From assembly GCA_030017955.1 (NCBI GenBank), contig JASEGR010000011.1:1-48667 (forward strand): DNA of 48,667 nucleotides, given 5' to 3'. This DNA is from Candidatus Eisenbacteria bacterium (GTDB lineage Bacteria; Eisenbacteria; RBG-16-71-46; JASEGR01). This document shows positions 34,431-43,636 of the stretch, in pieces. Positions within the stretch are counted from its first letter, which is position 1; each line of letters begins with the position of its first letter. The notes under the pieces were generated by a model, which had not been told where the DNA came from, ran no database searches, and worked only from the letters and a program-made list of their open reading frames with translations. The translations under genes and the position numbers were made by a program.

Positions 34431-37400
34431 ATGAAACATAGATTTCTTTCGCTGTCCCTTTTTGCTCTGTGTCTTGTCGCATATCTCTTTTCTCCGGCAG
34501 ATTCGCAGGCTCTGATACAACTGACCCAGGTCCCATTCGAGTTTTTCTCGCCGACTGATACGACTGATATCGTGACCGTCAAATGGCTTGAGCTCCCTGC
34601 TGCATTGCCTTGCTCCCTCAAGTACGGGCTCTCGCCCGGCGTTTACAGCATGGGAAGCGTCCCCGAGACAGGGCCTTCTGCCGGCGAACAATCTGTCCAG
34701 TTCACGCCGGCGAAGAGAAGCATGAAGGCGGGCCTCTACTACTGTGTCATCAAGAGCGGCGGCGAGAAGTCTCTTGAGTTCCAGCTTGTGATCGAAGCGC
34801 AATCCCCGCCTGCTGCCAAGTCGCCTCTTGGGAAAATAGGAACCACAACTCCGCTCTTTGACTGGAATCCCGTTACCGGCGTGCCGTACTATGCGGTGCT
34901 TGTTTCTGACACCAAGATAACGCTCACGGAAACAACGGATCCGGTGACTGGCGAGAAGAAAACGAAAATTGAAGGTGCAAACATAATCTGGGAGGTCATC
35001 TCGCCGACCCCGGGAGTCGTCTATGGAAGCCCGGATCCTTCCGGATTCTATTCGATGACACCACCGCCTCTCACAAAGAGTGCGACTTATTATTGGGCTG
35101 TTCTCAATTGTTACGGACCCAACCCCGCCCTCATTTCCACTGTTCAGGCCGGAGTGAACGAGTTCACCGTCAATCTCCCTCAGCCTGTTCTTCCACCGGT
35201 TCCGCTCTCGCCTTCGACCGATGAGACTCTTTCGGTGGGAACGATTACGTTTAGATGGAACAAGTCAGCCGGGGCGATGGGGTACAGACTCTACCTTTAC
35301 GAGCTCAAGGAAGAGAGCGGAAGCACTGCGAGTCTTCCCGTGTGGGATGGACTTCTTGCAACATCGGATACTCTGTTTGACTTCCAGGCCTCAAATTCAC
35401 TGAGAAATGCGACCTTCTTGTGGAAAATTGCCGCTGTGGATTCAACGGGAGGTGAATCAGTGAGCTTGGCCACAAGGTTCTTCTACAAGATACGCACCGG
35501 GAGCATTGACATAAATTCGAGAAACGACAAAGGTGAGGTCCTTCCCAGAGTCAACGTGAAACTGGAGACACTGGAGGGTTTCTCACAGATTGAACCAATA
35601 GTGACCGGAAGCGAAGGTCATTACAATGCAGAAAGAATGCCTCTTGGGACATATATTCTCACGGGCACACGAGAAGGGTATGAGAGCGGCAAAGATACGG
35701 TTGTCGTTTCTCTTAACCCGGTGACGGGAGTAGGAACAAACGAGTCCGCCACTCTGAGCATGGCTCCAAGCCCGGGGGCTGTTTCAGGAAGAACAACGGA
35801 CAAGATTGGCGCACCTGTTTCCGGCGCGACTATCCGGGCACTGCTGTCAGGTGCGGAACGATCTGCCGGCACTGACGGAAGTGGAACGTTCTCCCTCGGC
35901 GTCACCGCAGGCACATGGAGTGTCTATGCCTCAAAGAGCGGCTACAGGGACTCAAAGGTCCGGACGATAGCCGTTGGCCCGGGTGAGACAATCGTTCTTC
36001 CGGATTCGATGCTGGTGCTTGAGAAAAGCACGGCCACGATTGCCGGAAAGACAGTGAATGAAAAAGGCCTTGCCGTGTCGTCCGCATCGGTCACCCTGAC
36101 TTTGTCAGGCGGAGCAAAGATACTTACGACACAGACAGACTACTCCGGCCAGTTCAGCTTCACAGTGGATGATGGAAGCTGGGTCGTCGTCGCAAGCAAG
36201 ACAGGTTTTGTTTCCTCACAGGCGAGGCTCACAACTGTCGGCCCCGGGGAGAGGAAGACTGTCGATCCGGATCTCGTGCTGACGGCACAGGGCGGAACCG
36301 TTTTGGGAAGCATAACTGATGGCAAGAAGAACATTGGGAACGCCCTGGTTGAGGCGATTTCGAGAACCTCCGGGGTTTTTTCAGCCAGTTCAGATGTTTT
36401 CGGGCAATACAGGATCAACCTTCCTCCAGGGGCGGCGTTTGAAATCATGGTGACAAAAACCGGATATACGTCGCCGGGGTCAAGGCAGGTGATTCTTACG
36501 CCCGGTCAGACTCTCTCTGGTACCAATTTTGTTCTCACTCAGAACGCGAGTTCAATCTCCGGAACTGTCAAATCTTCTTCCGGATCAGGAATGAGCGGCA
36601 TCGCTGTTTCAACCGGAGGCGCATCTACGGTGAGTGCGATGGACGGAACCTACACGCTCAGCGTTGCCGAAGGAACTCAAGTTGTGTCTGCCTCGAAGGA
36701 GGGCTACTTGAGCTCAGGTTCCTCAACAATAACAGTTTCTCCTGGTCAAAACATAACGGGTGTCGATTTCACCATGACACCGAACGCGAGCGTCATCAAG
36801 GGAACAGTAACGTCCGGCGGGTCAGCAAGCTATCTGGCAAATGTCAAAGCCATTAATGCTTCAACTTTTGACTCTGTGAAGACTACTACGGACCTGTTTG
36901 GCAACTATTCGATAAGCGTTGAGCCGGGAAATTGGAAGCTGGTGTCCAGTAAACCCCTTTATCTATCCTCTCCCGATACGATTTCACTTGTTGTGGCACC
37001 TGCTCAGACAGTCCTCGGGAAAAATTTCGTGCTCACCCTCAATGTGGCGAGATTCACCGGCACTGTCATCGATAGCTCATCCAGGGCGGCGCTGAGGTCA
37101 GTGGACGTAGCTGTGACTCTTGGGCCGGTCTCAACCACCACAGACATAACCGGCAAGTACACATTTGAAATACCGCCTGGGAGCGGCTCGTTCACGCTTT
37201 CAAAGAGCGGATACATTGCGAGAACCGTCAACATCAATGCAGGTCCGGGAGACATGGCAACGTTTCCAACACTTGCGCTTCATCCTGCCCAGTATTTGGT
37301 TTCGGGAACGGTAAGAGACGAGAACGGAAAGGTCCTCTCTGGAGCGCGGATCGAATCCGGGACACTCTTTGCGACGGCTGATGCAAAAGGGAAGTACCAG

Positions 37401-39548
37401 CTGAACTTCACCGCCCAGAGCCTCAGCCAGGGAATCCTTTCTCTCACAGCATCAAAAACAGGATATCTTCAGAAGAATGAGCAGGTAGCCTACGCATCGC
37501 AAGTCTATTCAGCCACAAAAGATATTGTTTTGACATCGGATTTCGTGCTTCTCACGGGAACCGTGACTGACGGGGCAGCTACAATCGCAGGAGCACTTGT
37601 GGTTGCAAACTCGTCCAACGGCGGCGGCGCGGTAACGACTGATGCTTCTGGAAACTACCAGTTCAAGGACAGTTCAGGAAGGCCCTACCTGGTGCGAGGA
37701 ACGTATTCAGTCGCGGCATCAAAGAGCGGCCATACTTCGCAATCAGTGGCGGGACTGGATTTCTCTGTCGGGGCAAATTTTACCCAGGACCTTGTTCTCG
37801 CAGCCAACACGGGCTCGATTTCGGGAACAGTGAAAGATGCTGTTGGAACTGCCGTTTCCGGTGCAACTGTACGGGCACAACTAGGGGGGGCGACAAAAGG
37901 TTCAGCGGTCAGTGATGCCTCTGGAAATTACCTGATAGGCGGACTTCCTATTTCCCTTGGCAGCTTCACGGTTCTCGTGAGTATGGGCGGGTATGCCAGT
38001 CCCCCGGACGTCCAGAATGTTTTGGCAGGCAGCACGGGCGTGGATTTTCAGCTGACATTGAACAACGGTTACATAAGAGGAACAGTCCAGAGTGCAGACA
38101 ACGCGCCAATCTTCAGAGTGAGTATAGCGGCCGAAGATTCACTGGGACATGCAGGTGTGGCGGAGAGCGATTCCCTCGGACATTATTCAATAGAATCCCT
38201 GGCTGTGGTTTCTGCGAACTATAACGTGAAGGCCAGACTCCTGGGATACGCTCAGGAAGAGATTCTTGGCATTCCGGTGAACTCTCAGAGTATCAACTTC
38301 ACGCTTTCGCGCTTGAGAGGTCCGATATCAGGACGAGTGACCCTTGCCGAAACCGGCGCACGCCTTACCAATGTCTTGATCAAGGCGACGAGTTATTCAA
38401 GGGGAGATTTCTTTGGCACTGTGACAGACACGGGGGGAAGATTCATTCTCAGGGTTCCGGTTCCAGACAGCTACGGACTCGCCGCCTCTAAGTCGGGGCA
38501 TGTCAGCGGCAGGTCAAGCTATGTTGTGACTCTTACCGAAGGTGACAGCTTGAGCGGAAGGGACAAGGACTTCACGATGGAAGCAGTGACACTGGCCTCC
38601 GTTGCCGTATCAGGGCCGCAGAGGATAAGCAACAAGAGTTCGTCCGTTTACTCGTTCACCGCGACGAGCACAACAGGGAAGTCACTGGCGCTTGAGCTAA
38701 AGTGGTCGCTCATCCCCGAAGAGGCCGGGACAATTGCCGGAGGGGTCCTGGATCCTGTCGACGACTATATCGGAGAAGTTTTGGTGGTGGCTGGTGATTC
38801 GGCAAGTGGAATAGAAGGACAACTTACGGTAGGAATCATCCAGCTCCTCACGCCCGCCGACACAGCAGTAGTTTCGGACAAGGAAGGCTTCAGGCTGGAG
38901 ATTGCGAGGGGCGCAGTTGATGTTTCAACCGAGATATCCATGAGAAAAGTGGACGCCCCGAGCGCAAAACGCACCGGAAGGATGTTCAGCATACCCGGCC
39001 AAATCTATGAGCTCGGGCCTTCGGGTCTCACGTTCACGTCCGATGGTCTGGCCGTTATCACGCTTCCCGTGCTCTCCGGGGCAGATCCCAATCACGCATC
39101 CATAGGAAAATGGAATGCCACGAGGCTCAGGTGGGAATCACTCGGAGGAACACCGGATGCGCAAGGCGGAATCTCCGTGGCTATTTCTTCGTTCTCTCAG
39201 TACGCGGTTCTTATCCAAGCCGAGCCGCTTGCATTGAAAGATGTGCGTCTCTATCCAAATCCGTTTTCCCCGCACGTCGGAAACGGCCTGAACATTGAAT
39301 ATCGAATCTCTTCAACGGAGACACCGACACCATTTGTGACAATAAAGATCTACAACATGCTTGGCGAGCTTGTCAGGGTCATTGCCGAGAACAATCCCCG
39401 TGATAAGAGCGTGGTTCAGACTGACAATTGGGATGGTAGGGGAGACAGCGCTGGGATTGAGCTCAATGGAAGGTACGTTCTTGAGCTCAAAGTCAAAGAT
39501 GCGAGCGGGGAGAAGAGAGCCGTAAAGACAGTCGTACTGATAAAGTAG
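34431..39548 (+). CDS. Giant surface protein with twelve carboxypeptidase-regulatory-like repeats
   Basis: 1705 residues from the ATG at 34431, chosen for GGAGGAGGGAA directly upstream and the signal peptide MKHRFLSLSLFALCLVAYLF...SQA. Residues about 30-350 contain fibronectin-like domains (FDWNPVTGVPYYAVLV, FRWNKSAGAMGYRLYLYEL). Twelve tandem domains of about 86 residues follow (separate entry). After an Ig-like region (VAVSGPQRISNKSSSVYSF) and a ZU5-like segment (ADTAVVSDKEGFRLEIARGA) the protein ends with a FlgD/T9SS-like sorting domain: YPNPFSP from residue 1608, IKIYNMLGELVRVI, NGRYVLELKVKD. Likely an extended, exported stalk or adhesin. It is flanked by two outer-membrane proteins of the PorV/FadL kind, which may help its export. 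Confidence 0.9.
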   Translation: MKHRFLSLSLFALCLVAYLFSPADSQALIQLTQVPFEFFSPTDTTDIVTVKWLELPAALPCSLKYGLSPGVYSMGSVPETGPSAGEQSVQFTPAKRSMKAGLYYCVIKSGGEKSLEFQLVIEAQSPPAAKSPLGKIGTTTPLFDWNPVTGVPYYAVLVSDTKITLTETTDPVTGEKKTKIEGANIIWEVISPTPGVVYGSPDPSGFYSMTPPPLTKSATYYWAVLNCYGPNPALISTVQAGVNEFTVNLPQPVLPPVPLSPSTDETLSVGTITFRWNKSAGAMGYRLYLYELKEESGSTASLPVWDGLLATSDTLFDFQASNSLRNATFLWKIAAVDSTGGESVSLATRFFYKIRTGSIDINSRNDKGEVLPRVNVKLETLEGFSQIEPIVTGSEGHYNAERMPLGTYILTGTREGYESGKDTVVVSLNPVTGVGTNESATLSMAPSPGAVSGRTTDKIGAPVSGATIRALLSGAERSAGTDGSGTFSLGVTAGTWSVYASKSGYRDSKVRTIAVGPGETIVLPDSMLVLEKSTATIAGKTVNEKGLAVSSASVTLTLSGGAKILTTQTDYSGQFSFTVDDGSWVVVASKTGFVSSQARLTTVGPGERKTVDPDLVLTAQGGTVLGSITDGKKNIGNALVEAISRTSGVFSASSDVFGQYRINLPPGAAFEIMVTKTGYTSPGSRQVILTPGQTLSGTNFVLTQNASSISGTVKSSSGSGMSGIAVSTGGASTVSAMDGTYTLSVAEGTQVVSASKEGYLSSGSSTITVSPGQNITGVDFTMTPNASVIKGTVTSGGSASYLANVKAINASTFDSVKTTTDLFGNYSISVEPGNWKLVSSKPLYLSSPDTISLVVAPAQTVLGKNFVLTLNVARFTGTVIDSSSRAALRSVDVAVTLGPVSTTTDITGKYTFEIPPGSGSFTLSKSGYIARTVNINAGPGDMATFPTLALHPAQYLVSGTVRDENGKVLSGARIESGTLFATADAKGKYQLNFTAQSLSQGILSLTASKTGYLQKNEQVAYASQVYSATKDIVLTSDFVLLTGTVTDGAATIAGALVVANSSNGGGAVTTDASGNYQFKDSSGRPYLVRGTYSVAASKSGHTSQSVAGLDFSVGANFTQDLVLAANTGSISGTVKDAVGTAVSGATVRAQLGGATKGSAVSDASGNYLIGGLPISLGSFTVLVSMGGYASPPDVQNVLAGSTGVDFQLTLNNGYIRGTVQSADNAPIFRVSIAAEDSLGHAGVAESDSLGHYSIESLAVVSANYNVKARLLGYAQEEILGIPVNSQSINFTLSRLRGPISGRVTLAETGARLTNVLIKATSYSRGDFFGTVTDTGGRFILRVPVPDSYGLAASKSGHVSGRSSYVVTLTEGDSLSGRDKDFTMEAVTLASVAVSGPQRISNKSSSVYSFTATSTTGKSLALELKWSLIPEEAGTIAGGVLDPVDDYIGEVLVVAGDSASGIEGQLTVGIIQLLTPADTAVVSDKEGFRLEIARGAVDVSTEISMRKVDAPSAKRTGRMFSIPGQIYELGPSGLTFTSDGLAVITLPVLSGADPNHASIGKWNATRLRWESLGGTPDAQGGISVAISSFSQYAVLIQAEPLALKDVRLYPNPFSPHVGNGLNIEYRISSTETPTPFVTIKIYNMLGELVRVIAENNPRDKSVVQTDNWDGRGDSAGIELNGRYVLELKVKDASGEKRAVKTVVLIK
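35500..38585 (+). repeat. Twelve tandem carboxypeptidase-regulatory-like units
   Basis: Units begin near 35500, 35779, 36037, 36298, 36550, 36790, 37049, 37293, 37549, 37814, 38070 and 38321, each with a phrase like SGTVKD or TGTVTD. Each continues with a V-GA-V-A strand, a T-A-G-Y turn and an ASK-GY phrase. The period is 240-280 nt. Sequence identity between units is low, so these are old duplications rather than recent DNA repeats. Confidence 0.85.
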
Positions 39549-39576
39549 AGGGAACGCCTGTCGGACCTATCAGAAT

Positions 39577-39737
39577 CCCTCTCCCAACGGGAGAGGATAG
39601 TGTGGGGGCAGGAGGGAACGGTATCCATCTCTTTGCTCCTCTCCCCTCGGGGGAGAGAATTGGGGCGGGACTTCTGGACCATGTGATCTAACTATTTCGT
39701 TCCTCTCCCCTCGGGGGAGAGGACTAAGGTGAGGGGG
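39577..39737. repeat. Three palindromic repeats between envelope genes
   Basis: Stems CCTCTCCC/GGGAGAGG at 39577-39596, CCTCTCCCC/GGGGAGAG around 39638-39658, and CCTCTCCCC/GGGGAGAGG at 39702-39722, spaced about 62-64 nt apart. The tail of the last (AAGGTGAGGGGGAA) provides the ribosome-binding purines of the PorV-like gene. Confidence 0.85.
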
Positions 39738-39742
39738 AATTG

Positions 39743-40669
39743 ATGAAAGTGTCACTCATACCTGGAATAATAGCTGTGATGGTTTTACTGTCACCATCTT
39801 ACTCTGTAACCAACGCATTTGCCGCTCAGACTCCTGCAGCTTTCCTTGAGGTTGGGATGGGCGGAAGGGCCATGGCAATGGGCGGGGCATATGTTGCCCT
39901 GGTTGATGATGCCAGCGCCGTGATCTGGAACCCTGCCGGATTGGCAAATTCGACGGCGCACCAGGCGGTGTTTGCCTACACTAATCAATTAGGGCTCATA
40001 CCCTACAGGTTCGCCGCTTACTCTCAACCCTTATTGTCCGGTCTCGCCGTCGCCGGCGGAATAACCAGCTCGGGAGACGATGCGCTCAAGGAAAACACGC
40101 TATATGCTTCTGCTGCCCGAACGCTCAGTTCCGAGTTGACTTCATTTCTTAACGACGTGCGTGTTGGAGGGACTCTCAAGATACGAAGTGCAAGCTTTGG
40201 CAAGAATGCCGACGGCGGAGTTGATCGAGTCACGGGTGACGCATTTGGATACGGTCTTGACCTTGGAGGTCTCCTCCGGGTCGCTCCGGGCGTGCGAATT
40301 GGCGTCATGTTGAGAGACCTTATGGCGCCTGTGGAGTGGAACTCTTCAACCAGCGGAAAATACAGCGAAGACGTTCCTTCAACCTTTGTGGTTGGCGCAG
40401 GACTTGAAAAAAGGGGACTCTTCAGCTGCTCCGTAGATGTTGAAAACAGCGAAAGAGTGAGGGCGGGCATGGAGGTCATGGTCCTTGGATTCGTCGGCCT
40501 GCGCGGAGGGTATTTTCAGAAGATGGAAGCAGGTGCAACGAAGAACTACTCGGCCGGTATAGGCATAAACCAAAGACTCAAGAATGGAATGGGATTCAGT
40601 CTCGACCTTGCCTATTCATTTCATGAACTGGGGAACAGCCCGAGAGGGTCCTTCACTTTTGGGTTCTAG
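39743..40669 (+). CDS. PorV/PorQ family outer-membrane protein
   Basis: 308 residues from the ATG at 39743; the GAGGGGGAA ribosome site is the end of the preceding repeat copy. Signal peptide about residues 1-27 (ending NAFAA), then the family signature FLEVGMGGRAMAMGGAYVALVDDASAVIWNPAGLA. The rest is a beta barrel ending in FTFGF. PorV is the type IX secretion shuttle that helps remove the C-terminal signal of cargo. Its position after a cargo-like protein suggests functional pairing. No core T9SS gene (porU, sprA, gldKLMN) is in the window. Confidence 0.87.
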   Translation: MKVSLIPGIIAVMVLLSPSYSVTNAFAAQTPAAFLEVGMGGRAMAMGGAYVALVDDASAVIWNPAGLANSTAHQAVFAYTNQLGLIPYRFAAYSQPLLSGLAVAGGITSSGDDALKENTLYASAARTLSSELTSFLNDVRVGGTLKIRSASFGKNADGGVDRVTGDAFGYGLDLGGLLRVAPGVRIGVMLRDLMAPVEWNSSTSGKYSEDVPSTFVVGAGLEKRGLFSCSVDVENSERVRAGMEVMVLGFVGLRGGYFQKMEAGATKNYSAGIGINQRLKNGMGFSLDLAYSFHELGNSPRGSFTFGF

Positions 40670-40688
40670 TTTGATATGCTCTCCGTAG

Positions 40689-41807
40689 ATGCCAAAAGTC
40701 GCCGTCCTCAAAACCAACCCTGACTCAGTAATTCAAGACTACGGAAGACTTCTTGAGCTTGCAGAGTTCAAGAAGGCAATCTCTCCGGATAAAACGACCC
40801 ACCTCAAGATAAATATCTCCTGGCACAAGTTTTATCCTGCCTGTTCGACCACACCCTGGCAGCTTGACGCCGTTATCGGGAAACTTCTTTCCTCCGGATT
40901 CGAGAAACAGAAGCTGCTTGCGACGCAAAACGACACAGTTGTTGTCAGCGCAAGAGAGGGGGCTATTGGAAACAGACTTGACCCGGTCGTTAAGAAATAC
41001 GGGATCGACTATCTCTACCTCAATGACCCGGATTCAGAATGGGTTAAGTTTGAGCCCAAAGAGAAGATGTTGGTGCTTGACAAGATATATCCGGAGGGGA
41101 TCGAAATTCCCAGAGCTTTCTTTGACACGAATATCATTCATTTTCCCACCATGAAAACCCACGTCTTCACAACAATGACTGGCGCAGTGAAGAACGCATT
41201 CGGAGGTCTTCTTCACAAGAAAAGGCACTGGACGCACAGCGTGATTCATGAAGCTCTGGTTGACCTCCTTGCCATACAGAAAGAGATTCATTCCGGAGTT
41301 TTCTGTGTGATGGATGCGGCGTTTTCCGGAGACGGCCCCGGCCCGAGGGCAATGAAGCCTCACGTGACAAACCTCATTCTTGCATCATCCGACCCTGTCG
41401 CCCTTGATACGGTCGCGGCCAAGATAATGGGATTTGAGCCATCCTCGATTGACTTCATAAGAATTGCCAACGAAAAAGGATTCGGATGCGGGGACTTGAA
41501 AAAAATCGAGGTAGTCGGGACTGATATTTCTCAGATGAACCTTCACTTCAAAGGTTCTGAAGAGACGTTTGCTTCAAGGGGACAGAAGCTTATCTACCAC
41601 GGCGCGCTCAAGCCGCTTGAAAAACTTCTTCTCAGAACACCCATAGTACCCTGGTCCTATCTTGCTTCACGGCTTTACCACGACGTTTATTGGTACAACG
41701 TCTTCGGCAGATCCCGCGTTAAGAAGATGCTCAAGACCGACTGGGGCAAGCTGTTCCTGTCGTATCCGGGAACAAGTTCATCGGGAAGAAGCGGCCAAAC
41801 AAGGTGA
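40689..41807 (+). CDS. DUF362 domain-containing protein
   Basis: 372 residues with the DUF362 pattern: VAVLKTNPDSVIQDYGRLLELAEF, HLKINISWHKFYPACSTTPWQLDAVI, IHFPTMKTHVFTTMTGAVKNAFGGLL, MDAAFSGDGPGPRAMKPHVTNLILASSDPVALDTVAAKIMGF. Some members carry an extra 4Fe-4S ferredoxin domain; none is seen here. The function of the family is not established, though it is often linked to redox enzymes. The reading frame stays open for 79 codons after the TGA, up to murJ, which I take as chance. Confidence 0.88.
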   Translation: MPKVAVLKTNPDSVIQDYGRLLELAEFKKAISPDKTTHLKINISWHKFYPACSTTPWQLDAVIGKLLSSGFEKQKLLATQNDTVVVSAREGAIGNRLDPVVKKYGIDYLYLNDPDSEWVKFEPKEKMLVLDKIYPEGIEIPRAFFDTNIIHFPTMKTHVFTTMTGAVKNAFGGLLHKKRHWTHSVIHEALVDLLAIQKEIHSGVFCVMDAAFSGDGPGPRAMKPHVTNLILASSDPVALDTVAAKIMGFEPSSIDFIRIANEKGFGCGDLKKIEVVGTDISQMNLHFKGSEETFASRGQKLIYHGALKPLEKLLLRTPIVPWSYLASRLYHDVYWYNVFGRSRVKKMLKTDWGKLFLSYPGTSSSGRSGQTR

Positions 41808-42040
41808 ACGCCCTCTGCCCACGAGCAATACCCTGCGAGCAGGGTCTCAAGTTTCCGGAGCAGCTGCAGACCTAGCCTCATGCGCTCCGTCACGAAACAA
41901 CTGTCGGGCTTGCGCGAGTACCGCTCCTTCTTGCCGCTCGACCCGGTATCTTTCCGCTCAGTGACTCTTAACATCACGAATGCCGAAGAATCAAGATGTG
42001 AAGACGATTCTTTTGAAAGTGACGGGAGACTTGAACAGGT

Positions 42041-43636
42041 ATGAGCGACGCATCAACTTCTGACGCCGTCGGCACCAAAGTGGCAGGAGCAGTCGGGGTC
42101 ATTACTCTTGGTTTGGTCTTTGGCTACCTGCTCTCCCTGGTGAAGGCGGCGCTTGTGGCAGCCTACTTAGGTACCGGCTGGCAGATGGACGTTTTTCTGT
42201 GGTCGTCTGCCCTGGTCTCCTTGTTTGCCGCACTGGCCTCTGGTCCCTTGCTCGCCGTCCTGGTGCCGCTCTATCTCTCGCAGAGTGTCAAGGATATTGA
42301 AAAGGCGCGAAATCTGCTTAATGCGGTGCTGGGGCTGCTCTTTGTTTCCTTTGCGATTCTGAGCATCGTGCTGGTCGTGGGGGCGCCAATGGCGGCGCGA
42401 CTGCTGGGTACGGGTATGGGACCTGCCGGAGCCGAGGGACGCGGGTTAGCCATCCAACTGGTGTGGATGATGCTTCCCGTCGTGCTCTTCAGCGGTGTGT
42501 GGACTGCCTGTCAGGCCATCTTGAATGCGGAGAAATCTTTTTTCGCGGCTGCACTGTCTGTCTCTTTTTCGGCCCTCGGGGTGATCTTGGCTTTGTTAGT
42601 TCTTGGACGGGCACGGGCTGTGTACGCTCAGGCCATTGGTCTATCTCTGGGCTCTGTCGCCCAATGGGCCCTCTTGATGGCATTGCTTCGGCGGAGAGGC
42701 CTGGGCAGGCGGTGGACGCTGAACCTGCGCGCGGAAGGCATGGGGCAATTCTTCAGATTGCTGTGGCCTTTGGTGACCAGCCAGGCATTCATTCTGTGTC
42801 TGCCCGTAGTGGACCGCACCATAGCGGCGCACTTCTCGCCGGGCAGTATCAGTGCTCTGGGGTATGCGCAAACCTTGATGGCTATGTCGGCCACAATGTT
42901 TCTGACGGCATCGCATACCGCCATCCTGCCCTTTCTTTCACAACAGGTTGCCGAGAGTGGACTTGTTTCATTCAAGAGGACTTTTGTTCCAACTATCCGC
43001 GTGATGGTTACGCTGCTGACCCCTTTGTGTGTTGTGATGATCACGCTTCAGAGGCCGGTGATTCAATTCATATTCGAGCGGGGGCTTTTCGATTCTCGCG
43101 CCACGGCGCTCACCGCCCCTGCATTTGCAGCTTATGTGGCAGGCGTCGTCCCGATGGCCATCACCTTCATTTGCGCACGGGGTTTCAATGCCCTCCAGGA
43201 CAGCAAGACCAATGCATTAGTGGGTGTCTTGCTTCTCGTGACAGTGAAGCTCGGTATGAATGTGCTTCTGACGCGTTGGTGCGGCTATCTTGGTCTGGCC
43301 TGGGCAACCTCGGCATCTTATGTGGTCACGGCTACAGTGATGCTCTGGGTGATGCGCCGCAGGTTGGGAGACATCGGAGAAAAACAATTGCTTAAGAATG
43401 GCGGCAAGACCTTGATTGCTTCATGTCTGGGAGGCCTGCTGGCGTGGTGGGGGATCAGGATCGGCGGGAGCAGCTCTTTCCTGCAGTTGGCCCTGGGCGG
43501 GACATTGGCAGTGCTGGGATACGGGACGGCGGCCTATCTCCTGCGGCTTGAAGATGTCAAGCGTTTGAGTCTCCTGGCCGTTCAATTCATGTGGAACCGG
43601 ATGCGTACGATTACGCGGGGGCTGCCGGGGCAATGA
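42041..43636 (+). CDS. MurJ/MviN family flippase
   Basis: 531 residues with about 14 hydrophobic membrane segments of the MOP superfamily. The MviN/MurJ pattern is visible: SLVKAALVAAYLGTGWQMDVFLWSSAL, GPLLAVLVPLYL, LGYAQTLMAMSATMFLTASHTAILPFLSQ and FERGLFDSRAT. MurJ flips lipid II. Here the gene heads a glycan cluster instead of lying among cell-division genes, so an exporter of a lipid-linked oligosaccharide is also possible. It ends in ATGA overlap with the first glycosyltransferase. The 233-nt gap upstream holds a 54-codon frame (41880-42044) overlapping the start by 4 nt but without a ribosome site. Confidence 0.9.
   Translation: MSDASTSDAVGTKVAGAVGVITLGLVFGYLLSLVKAALVAAYLGTGWQMDVFLWSSALVSLFAALASGPLLAVLVPLYLSQSVKDIEKARNLLNAVLGLLFVSFAILSIVLVVGAPMAARLLGTGMGPAGAEGRGLAIQLVWMMLPVVLFSGVWTACQAILNAEKSFFAAALSVSFSALGVILALLVLGRARAVYAQAIGLSLGSVAQWALLMALLRRRGLGRRWTLNLRAEGMGQFFRLLWPLVTSQAFILCLPVVDRTIAAHFSPGSISALGYAQTLMAMSATMFLTASHTAILPFLSQQVAESGLVSFKRTFVPTIRVMVTLLTPLCVVMITLQRPVIQFIFERGLFDSRATALTAPAFAAYVAGVVPMAITFICARGFNALQDSKTNALVGVLLLVTVKLGMNVLLTRWCGYLGLAWATSASYVVTATVMLWVMRRRLGDIGEKQLLKNGGKTLIASCLGGLLAWWGIRIGGSSSFLQLALGGTLAVLGYGTAAYLLRLEDVKRLSLLAVQFMWNRMRTITRGLPGQ

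Noticed and set aside
41808-42044. Stop-codon readthrough (e.g. selenocysteine) at the end of the DUF362 gene
   Set aside because: The frame stays open for 79 codons after TGA, but the residues show no family pattern, no SECIS-like hairpin was noticed, and open frames of this length arise by chance in GC-rich DNA.
42463-43395. 310-codon + frame inside murJ
   Set aside because: Frame-shifted shadow of the membrane protein; its composition lacks any family pattern, while the murJ frame has clear transmembrane segments.
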